NCBI RefSeq assembly: GCF_000333015.1
Contig: NZ_BANT01000005.1
Location: forward strand, 1-34,770
Reading direction: 5' to 3'
Source: Gordonia hirsuta DSM 44140 = NBRC 16056
GTDB lineage: Bacteria > Actinomycetota > Actinomycetes > Mycobacteriales > Mycobacteriaceae
Length of the DNA stretch: 34,770 nt
The position numbers and the translations under genes are program-made. Shown here in pieces: positions 1 to 5,543 of the stretch. Each line of letters begins with the position of its first letter. The stretch's first letter is position 1. The notes under the pieces are model-generated. The model saw only the letters and a list, made by a program, of their open reading frames with translations, did no database searches and was not told the DNA's origin.

Positions 1-79
1 CCCCCCGGCCCTGTGCCGACCCTCCCTGTTCCACCCCACAGCACTGCCTCCCACCCAGAGCAACCCAAGGAGTTTCCTG

Positions 80-1558
80 ATGACCGCTGACGCCGCGCTT
101 CGATTCGAGCCGACGATCCCCGATGTCTCCCTGCGTATCGGTACCACCCGACGCGGCGCCGCCGACGGTGCCACCTTCACCTCGCTGAACCCGGCCGATG
201 AGACGGTGGTCAGCGAACTGCCCGCCGGCGGTGCCGACGACGTCGATGCGGCGGTGGCCGCCGCCCGGGAGACCTTCGACTCGGGCGTCTGGTCGGAGAT
301 GACCGGCGCCGAGCGCGGCCGCATCCTCAACCGGGCCGCCGACCTGATCGAGGCCGACGCCGAGAACCTGGCCGCTCTGGAGGCGGTCGAGATGGGCAAG
401 CTGTTCCGCGACAGCGTCAACGGCGACATCCCCGTCGTGGCCGGCTGCTTCCGGCACTTCGCCGGCTGGGCCGACAAGATCACCGGTGAGACCACGCCGC
501 TGCCCAGCTACGGCCCGCAGCAGCGCTTCGGCTACACGCTGCGCCAGCCGCTGGGCGTGGTCGGGGCGATCACCCCGTGGAACAACCCGGCCGTGATCGC
601 CGGCTGGAAACTGGCCCCGGCCCTGGCCGCCGGCAACACCGCCGTGATCAAGCCCGCCGAAGACGCCTCGCTGTCGACGATCCGCCTGGCCGAGCTGCTG
701 ACCGAGGCCGGCCTGCCCGAGGGCGTGCTCAACGTGGTCACCGGTCTGGGCGAGGTCGCCGGTGCGGCGCTGGCCCAGCACCCGGGGATCGACAAGATCA
801 GCTTCACCGGCAGCGCCCGGGTCGGCCGGACCATCAATCCCCGCGCCGGCGACAAGTTCCGCAAGATGACCCTGGAACTGGGCGGCAAGTCCCCGCAGAT
901 CGTCTTCGCCGACGCCGATCTGGAGAACTCGATGCCGTGGATCGCGATGGGCACCTTCTACCACCAGGGTCAGGTGTGCGCCGCCGGTACGCGTGTGCTG
1001 GTGCACCGCTCCCGCGTCGACGAGGTGGTCGCCGGTCTGGTCGCCGCCGCCGAGGCCGCCGTGATCGGCGACCCGCGCGACGAGGCCAGCACCATGGGCA
1101 CCATCGTCAACAGCAAGCAGCTGGCCACCATCGAGCGCTACATCTCGCTGGGCCGCGAGGAGGGCGCCGACCTGGTGATCGGCGGTGACCGCCTGGACCG
1201 GCCGGGCTACTTCGTGACCCCGACCGTGTTCCGCGGCCACAACGATCTGACCATCGCGCGCGAAGAGATCTTCGGGCCGGTGGCCACGGTGATCCCGTTC
1301 GACACCACCGAAGAGGCCGTGGCCATCGCCAACGACACCAAGTACGGGCTCAACGCGATGCTGCACACCACCAGCCTGGCCACCGCCCATGCGGTAATCC
1401 CCAAGCTGCGCGTGGGCATGGTCTGGGTCAACGGCTGGGGTGTCCCCGAGCCGTCGCTGCCGTGGGGCGGCCGCGAGGCCTCCGGCTACGGCCGCGAGCT
1501 CGGCAAGTCCGGCATCCTCGCCAACACCGAAGAGAAGACCGTTCACCTTGCCTTCTGA
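80..1558 (+). CDS. NAD(P)-dependent aldehyde dehydrogenase
   Basis: A 492-residue aldehyde dehydrogenase, the normal length for the superfamily. It would oxidise an aldehyde to a carboxylate in the cytoplasm with NAD(P)+. Visible active-site elements are the PWNNP motif with Asn168, the KPAE cofactor segment (Lys191, Glu194), general-base Glu266 in LELGGK, nucleophile Cys300 in GQVC, and EEIFGP around residues 395-400. All key residues are present. The ATG at 80 has a good ribosome site, AAGGAG at 67-72. The next gene, a CoA-transferase, overlaps its 3' end by 11 bases, so the two are almost certainly co-transcribed. Together they suggest breakdown of an aldehyde intermediate to an acid that is then activated to a CoA ester; that link is inference. 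The substrate cannot be read from the sequence. Confidence 0.95.
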   Translation: MTADAALRFEPTIPDVSLRIGTTRRGAADGATFTSLNPADETVVSELPAGGADDVDAAVAAARETFDSGVWSEMTGAERGRILNRAADLIEADAENLAALEAVEMGKLFRDSVNGDIPVVAGCFRHFAGWADKITGETTPLPSYGPQQRFGYTLRQPLGVVGAITPWNNPAVIAGWKLAPALAAGNTAVIKPAEDASLSTIRLAELLTEAGLPEGVLNVVTGLGEVAGAALAQHPGIDKISFTGSARVGRTINPRAGDKFRKMTLELGGKSPQIVFADADLENSMPWIAMGTFYHQGQVCAAGTRVLVHRSRVDEVVAGLVAAAEAAVIGDPRDEASTMGTIVNSKQLATIERYISLGREEGADLVIGGDRLDRPGYFVTPTVFRGHNDLTIAREEIFGPVATVIPFDTTEEAVAIANDTKYGLNAMLHTTSLATAHAVIPKLRVGMVWVNGWGVPEPSLPWGGREASGYGRELGKSGILANTEEKTVHLAF

Positions 1559-2813
1559 GCAGCGTCCGGCCGGGCGGGAACAGGCGGGACAGGACCCGCC
1601 CGGGTCCGTCACCGCGAACGGCCCACTGAGCGATCTGCGGGTTCTCGAACTCGGCACGCTGATCGCCGGGCCGTTCGCGGGGCGGCTGCTCGGCGACCTG
1701 GGGGCCGACGTCATCAAGATCGAGGCCCCCGGCTCCCCCGATCCGCTGCGGACATGGGGGCAGGCCGAGGTCGACGGTGAACGCGCGTTCTGGACCGTGC
1801 ACGCCCGCAACAAACGTGCGGTCAGTCTGGATCTGCGCCGCCCGCAGGGGCGCGAGCTGTTCCTGGAACTGGTCGAGGCCAGCGACATCATCGTCGAGAA
1901 TTTCCGTCCCGGCACCCTGGAGAAGTGGGACCTGGGATACGAGGTGCTGGCCGAACGCAACCCGGGCATCATCTTGGCCCGGGTATCCGGGTACGGGCAG
2001 ACCGGACCGGACGCCTTCAAGGCCGGCTATGCGTCGGTGGCCGAGGGGATCAGCGGACTGCGGTACATCAACGGTTTCCCCGGCGGTCCGGCACCGCGCC
2101 TGGCCCTGTCCCTGGGAGACTCACTGGCCGGCATGTTCGCGACCCAGGGAATCCTGGCCGCCCTGCACGCCCGCAGCCGCACCGGCCGCGGGCAGGTCGT
2201 CGACGTGGCCCTGACCGAATCGTGTCTGGCGATGCTCGAATCGACCATCCCCGACTACGACCTGGCCGGGGTGGTCCGCGAGCCCTCGGGCACCCGGCTC
2301 ACCGGGATCGCGCCGTCGAACATCTACCTGACCGCCGACCGGCACTGGGTGATCATCGCCGCCAACCAGGACTCGGTGTTCGCCCGGCTGTGCCGGGCCA
2401 TCGGGCGCGAGGATCTGATCGACGATCCGCGCACCCGCGACCATCGGGCCCGCGGCCGTCACGAAGACCTGCTCGACGAGGTGATCGGCGCCTGGGTGAG
2501 TGAACGCGATCGTGCCGAGGTGATCGATGTACTCGCCGGCGCGGGGGTGGTGGCCGGTCCGGTCAACACCGTCGCCGACGTCGTGGCCGATCCGCAGTTC
2601 CGCGACCGCGACATGCTGGTGCCCCACCCCGACCCTCGGCTGGGCCGCGAGGTCCTGGGACCGGGGGTGGTTCCCAAACTGTCGCAGACGCCCGGATCGA
2701 TCCGCTTCGCCGGTTCCCCGGCCCCCGGCCACCACAACGCCGAAGTCCTGGGCGGACTGCTGAACCTGAGCGACGAACAGATCACCGCGCTGCACGACGA
2801 GGGCGTCGTATGA
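1548..2813 (+). CDS. Class III (CaiB/BaiF family) CoA-transferase
   Basis: A 421-residue class III CoA-transferase, which moves CoA between carboxylic acids. The N-terminal signature is the segment around residues 33-60 with LIAGPFAGRLLGDLGADVIKIEAPG, read here as LIAGPFAG then LGADVIKIEAPG. The active-site strand is VVDVALTES at 217-225. Where formyl-CoA transferase has the catalytic Asp, this protein has Glu224; I believe a large subgroup of the family shares this. The frame is open further upstream, but the TTG at 1548, inside the end of the aldehyde dehydrogenase gene and preceded by the purine-rich AGAGAAG, gives the expected length and an 11-base overlap. Substrate and partner acid are unknown. 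Confidence 0.88.
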   Translation: MPSEQRPAGREQAGQDPPGSVTANGPLSDLRVLELGTLIAGPFAGRLLGDLGADVIKIEAPGSPDPLRTWGQAEVDGERAFWTVHARNKRAVSLDLRRPQGRELFLELVEASDIIVENFRPGTLEKWDLGYEVLAERNPGIILARVSGYGQTGPDAFKAGYASVAEGISGLRYINGFPGGPAPRLALSLGDSLAGMFATQGILAALHARSRTGRGQVVDVALTESCLAMLESTIPDYDLAGVVREPSGTRLTGIAPSNIYLTADRHWVIIAANQDSVFARLCRAIGREDLIDDPRTRDHRARGRHEDLLDEVIGAWVSERDRAEVIDVLAGAGVVAGPVNTVADVVADPQFRDRDMLVPHPDPRLGREVLGPGVVPKLSQTPGSIRFAGSPAPGHHNAEVLGGLLNLSDEQITALHDEGVV

Positions 2814-2824
2814 GGCGCTGATCT

Positions 2825-2853
2825 GGGAGGGCCCGGCGTGCCCGGCCCCTCCC
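2825..2853 (+). terminator. GC-rich hairpin after the CoA-transferase
   Basis: GGGAGGG (2825-2831) pairs with CCCTCCC (2847-2853) around a 15-base loop that is itself partly complementary. It begins 11 bases after the stop codon. There is no U tract, as is common for actinobacterial hairpin terminators. It could end or attenuate the transcript before the third gene. Confidence 0.4.
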
Positions 2854-2857
2854 TGTC

Positions 2858-2886
2858 GACATGCCCGGGCCGCCCGCCGGCATGTC
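2858..2886. promoter_or_regulatory. Perfect 8-bp inverted repeat, candidate operator
   Basis: GACATGCC (2858-2865) and GGCATGTC (2879-2886) are exact reverse complements with a 13-base spacer, 67 bases before the next start codon. Spacing of about two helical turns between half-site centres fits a dimeric regulator such as TetR or GntR type. It may instead be an RNA hairpin. No regulator gene is adjacent in the window. Confidence 0.35.
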
Positions 2887-2953
2887 CCGACCAGCATTTC
2901 CCAATCGGACCGGTACCTGTGGCCGGTCCGCCGAACATCGGAGAACACCACCT

Positions 2954-4018
2954 ATGAAGACCATCGCCGCCGATGAGGCCTGGAACGGGCCGGGCCGCAA
3001 AGACGGCATCCTGACCGAAGTGCTGCCCGAGCACAACGCCCTGCACGACCGCCCCGATCGCACGGCGTTCGAACACTGGTACTTCGACGCCCACCTGGAC
3101 AACGGCTACACCGTCGTCGGCTTCCTGGTGAAGCGGCGCCCCGAGGATCCGCCGTTCGCGCGTCCGTGGGTGGAGATCATCGTCTACCGGCCCGACGGCA
3201 GCCGCCGCCAGATCGCCCAGCGCTACCCGCAGCGGGCCAGCCGTTTCTCCACCGTCGAAACGGACGTGGCCATCGGTCCCAACTGGGCCGTCGTCGACTT
3301 CTCCTGCGACTTGCCCTCCTACCGGGTGCACCTGGAAGAGGAAGACGTCGTCCTCGACCTGACCTTCGAGAACGAGGTGCCGCCGTGGATGCCCGGTCGC
3401 GGTGAGACCAACTTCGGCGACGGCGGGATCTTCGGCTGGTGCGTCGGCGCACCCCGCGCCAAGGTGACCGGCCGCATGCAGATCGGCTCGGACGACCAGG
3501 AGGTGAGCGGCCGCGGCTATGCCGACCACAACTGGGGCGTGGGCGATATGCGCAAAGTGATCGACCGCTGGCACTGGGGACGGCTGTACACCCAGGACTA
3601 CACCTTCCTGTACGCGATCGTCGGCACCCAGGACCGCTACGGCAACCTGCAGATCAAGCCGGCCATGCTCGCCAAGGGCGATGAGATCCTGCTCAGTACC
3701 GGCGAAGTCGACTTCACCGAGGGGCCCACCGAGTTCAACCCCGATGCCGGCCGCACCTACCCGACCACGCTGTCGCTGGACTCCCCCGGCCAGTTCTCCC
3801 TGGAGCTGCGGGTGCAGCAGGTCCTGCATGCGCAGTCGCTGCTGGAGGACATCCCGGTGCTGGGCAGCAAGTTCATGCGGCCGGTCACCGACCGGCTCAT
3901 CGGCCGGCCCGGGTACTTCCGCTTCAAGTCCGACTTCACCCTGTCGGTGAACCAGGACGACGGCTCGGTCGACACCGTGACCGGCAGCACCCTGCACGAA
4001 CTGGTCGCCTTGCGCTGA
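2954..4018 (+). CDS. AttH/CrtC-like lipocalin-fold protein
   Basis: A 354-residue protein resembling the AttH / carotenoid 1,2-hydratase (CrtC) / kievitone hydratase group, two linked lipocalin-like beta-barrels acting on hydrophobic substrates. Seen in the sequence: the EHWYFDAHLDNG motif near residue 36, and GRGYADHNWGVGD followed by DRWHWGR in the middle, both typical of the group. No signal peptide is visible. The frame is open back to 2861, but the ATG at 2954 has GGAGA at 2940-2944 and gives a protein starting MKTIAADEAW. It follows the aldehyde dehydrogenase and CoA-transferase genes on the same strand, which suggests a role in hydrating or isomerising a terpenoid-, steroid- or lipid-like compound. 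That role is inference; exact reaction unknown. Confidence 0.75.
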   Translation: MKTIAADEAWNGPGRKDGILTEVLPEHNALHDRPDRTAFEHWYFDAHLDNGYTVVGFLVKRRPEDPPFARPWVEIIVYRPDGSRRQIAQRYPQRASRFSTVETDVAIGPNWAVVDFSCDLPSYRVHLEEEDVVLDLTFENEVPPWMPGRGETNFGDGGIFGWCVGAPRAKVTGRMQIGSDDQEVSGRGYADHNWGVGDMRKVIDRWHWGRLYTQDYTFLYAIVGTQDRYGNLQIKPAMLAKGDEILLSTGEVDFTEGPTEFNPDAGRTYPTTLSLDSPGQFSLELRVQQVLHAQSLLEDIPVLGSKFMRPVTDRLIGRPGYFRFKSDFTLSVNQDDGSVDTVTGSTLHELVALR

Positions 4019-4038
4019 CCGACACGACCCCGAGCTAC

Positions 4039-4082
4039 CGATCGGCCCCGGCCCGTGCGACTGCACCGGACGGGGCCGATCG
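4039..4082 (+). terminator. Terminator of the accessory catabolic unit
   Basis: A perfect 12-bp stem, CGATCGGCCCCG (4039-4050) with CGGGGCCGATCG (4071-4082), loop of 20 bases, 20 bases after the stop codon of the AttH-like gene. The loop contains further short complementarity. No U run follows. Confidence 0.75.
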
Positions 4083-4220
4083 CTCCGGCGGGGCAGGGCC
4101 CCGGCGGGCTCTCGCCGAGATTCGCTGGCGGCGAGAACTGACCCATCCGCAACGTACGTCGTTCCGAATGACTTGCAAGCAGTGACCAGCACTGCACCGC
4201 TACAAAGGAGACAAGTCATC

Positions 4221-4643
4221 ATGAACGCACCTAAGCGATTCGCCATTGGACTGCTGATTGCCGGAGCAGGTGTCGTCGGTGCTGCAGGCGTGGCCGGTAC
4301 CGGCCACGCAAACGCCCAGATCGACGTGTGTGGCAGCTTGCCCGGGCAGTCGACCATGGCCGGCGGTTGTGAGGCTGTGGCTGGCGACACCGGCTTGGCA
4401 TTGTCGATCGCTGAGGGTGGCGGCACCGCATGGGCGCAGGCCGACAACTACTCCGGCCCTGCAGCCATTGCCATTGGTCCCAACTCGTCGGTGAAGGCAA
4501 CCGGAAACAACCCGGGCTTGGCTATCGGCATCGCCGGCCCCGGTGCCAGTATCGTGATCGACGGCAAAAAGGGACCGACCTGCTCCGGTGAAGGCTTCGC
4601 GTTCGCGGGCGACTTCCAAACCCTTCAGGGCTGCTGGCAGTAA
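4221..4643 (+). CDS. Small secreted protein of unknown function
   Basis: A 140-residue exported protein that I cannot assign to a characterised family. The N-terminus is a classical Sec signal peptide: a basic start (MNAPKR), a hydrophobic stretch about residues 7-26, and a cleavage site after GHANA (Ala32/Gln33). The mature part is Gly/Ala rich and has four cysteines, Cys37, Cys50, Cys121 and Cys138, consistent with two disulfides outside the cell. A TTG at 4173 would add 16 residues, but the ATG at 4221 has AAAGGAG at 4204-4210 and begins exactly at the signal peptide. It is flanked by terminators on both sides, so it is a single-gene unit. GC content over the first 160 bases is about 65 percent, a little below its neighbours. 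It may belong to one of the uncharacterised actinobacterial secreted-protein DUFs. Confidence 0.82.
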   Translation: MNAPKRFAIGLLIAGAGVVGAAGVAGTGHANAQIDVCGSLPGQSTMAGGCEAVAGDTGLALSIAEGGGTAWAQADNYSGPAAIAIGPNSSVKATGNNPGLAIGIAGPGASIVIDGKKGPTCSGEGFAFAGDFQTLQGCWQ

Positions 4644-4658
4644 CCACCACTGGAATGC

Positions 4659-4692
4659 AGAAGACCCGCACCGTTTCCGGTGCGGGTCTTCT
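4659..4692. terminator. Bidirectional intrinsic terminator
   Basis: A perfect 15-bp stem (4659-4673 with 4678-4692) closed by a TTTC tetraloop. It lies between the stop of the secreted-protein gene on the plus strand and the 3' end of the tRNA gene on the minus strand, three bases from the encoded CCA. It should terminate both convergent transcripts. Confidence 0.88.
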
Positions 4693-4695
4693 TGT

Positions 4696-4772
<77 letters not shown>

Positions 4773-4783
4773 TTGCGAGGACT

Positions 4784-4813
4784 ACGTTACACAACGGCCG
4801 GCCCGACGTGCAA
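4784..4813 (-). promoter_or_regulatory. Probable promoter of the initiator tRNA
   Basis: On the minus strand a TAACGT -10 box (4789-4784) lies 18 bases after TTGCAC (4813-4808). Transcription would begin around 4777, five bases before the mature 5' end, which is typical for a tRNA gene. The -35 match is weak. Confidence 0.5.
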
Positions 4814-5023
4814 ATCGGTTGCCGCCCACCCGGATTCGTCACCAGACACCGGCACGCCGCCACGCCGCCCAAGCCCCGGGAAACAGCCTCTCACCTGGAC
4901 CTTCAGCCGTCCACGGGGCGTGCTGACCCCGCCCGGGCGCCGCCGATGCCGTGCACCCCACGTGCCCCCCCGGCCGGCTAGCGCACTGACCCAGAGATGT
5001 CCCGGTCACAGCCCGATCAGCCA

Positions 5024-5039
5024 GGTGATTTTTCTCACA
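5024..5039. promoter_or_regulatory. CRP/GlxR-like palindrome
   Basis: GGTGA-N6-TCACA matches the actinobacterial CRP/GlxR consensus TGTGA-N6-TCACA at nine of ten defined positions. Its centre is at about 5031, some 28 bases upstream of the start point predicted from the TAGGAT box, so it would cover the -35 region. That placement favours repression, unless the real start lies about 13 bases further downstream. It precedes the two-helix membrane protein gene. Confidence 0.5.
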
Positions 5040-5046
5040 TTCGGTG

Positions 5047-5052
5047 TAGGAT
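5047..5052 (+). promoter_or_regulatory. -10 box for the small membrane protein
   Basis: TAGGAT preceded directly by TG, 36 bases before the ATG at 5089. No convincing -35 hexamer is present 16-18 bases upstream, where the CRP-like palindrome lies instead. In 4773-5088 I see only the tRNA promoter, this palindrome and this box; short open frames there look like chance. Confidence 0.4.
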
Positions 5053-5088
5053 GGGGGTGTCCGACGGCCCCGAGGCGAAGGAGGAGCC

Positions 5089-5376
5089 ATGGCCACCCAC
5101 ACCACTCGAGAAACCAGCGGCTGGCATCCGCTCAGTATGGTCGCGTTCACGACGCTGCTGCTCGGCGGAACGTTCTCGGCACTCTGGCTGGTCACTCTCA
5201 ACGACCTGCCTGACAACAAGCCGACCAACATCGTCTACGGCGTCGTCGCTTTGACCTTGCTGTTGACCACGGCGGGGATCTTCGCCTATCTGTCGCAGAA
5301 GGTCGATCATTCGCCGATGCTGCCCGACAACACCCCCGAAGAGATCAAGCGCTACCTGACGCGGGTGCGCGGCTAG
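5089..5376 (+). CDS. Two-helix membrane protein of unknown function
   Basis: A 95-residue protein with two predicted membrane helices, roughly residues 16-37 and 47-67, joined by a short polar loop with NDLPDNKPT. The C-terminal tail is charged and ends KRYLTRVRG. The tail is probably cytoplasmic. The ATG at 5089 has a strong AAGGAGGAG just upstream (5078-5086), which supports real expression. It is a single-gene unit between the tRNA and a bidirectional hairpin. I do not recognise the family. The CRP-like site upstream suggests control by carbon or cAMP state. Confidence 0.8.
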   Translation: MATHTTRETSGWHPLSMVAFTTLLLGGTFSALWLVTLNDLPDNKPTNIVYGVVALTLLLTTAGIFAYLSQKVDHSPMLPDNTPEEIKRYLTRVRG

Positions 5377-5473
5377 GCCTCCCCCACCGGCCGGCGCCCG
5401 CAGACCGGGGCGAAACACCCGCAACGCCACAGCGAGTCGAGACGCGGCACCACGGGTCAGCGCCCCACATGAA

Positions 5474-5518
5474 GACGACGCGGGTTCTTCTCGAAGAGAG
5501 AGAAGAACCCGCGTCGTC
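5474..5518. terminator. Bidirectional terminator, 19-bp stem
   Basis: A perfect 19-bp stem (5474-5492 with 5500-5518) with a seven-base loop, between the convergent stops of the small membrane protein (5376) and the UPF0182 gene (5544). The arms are GC-rich outside and AT/purine-rich near the loop. Confidence 0.85.
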
Positions 5519-5543
5519 GTGCGTTTACCCCGCCGGGCCGCGG

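Noticed and set aside
4173..4220. TTG at 4173 as start of the secreted protein
   Set aside because: It would place 16 polar residues before the signal peptide and skip the AAAGGAG site in front of the ATG at 4221.
2459..4447. A 662-codon minus-strand frame across the CoA-transferase and AttH-like genes
   Set aside because: Runs through a strong terminator and two real genes on the other strand; no recognisable domain.
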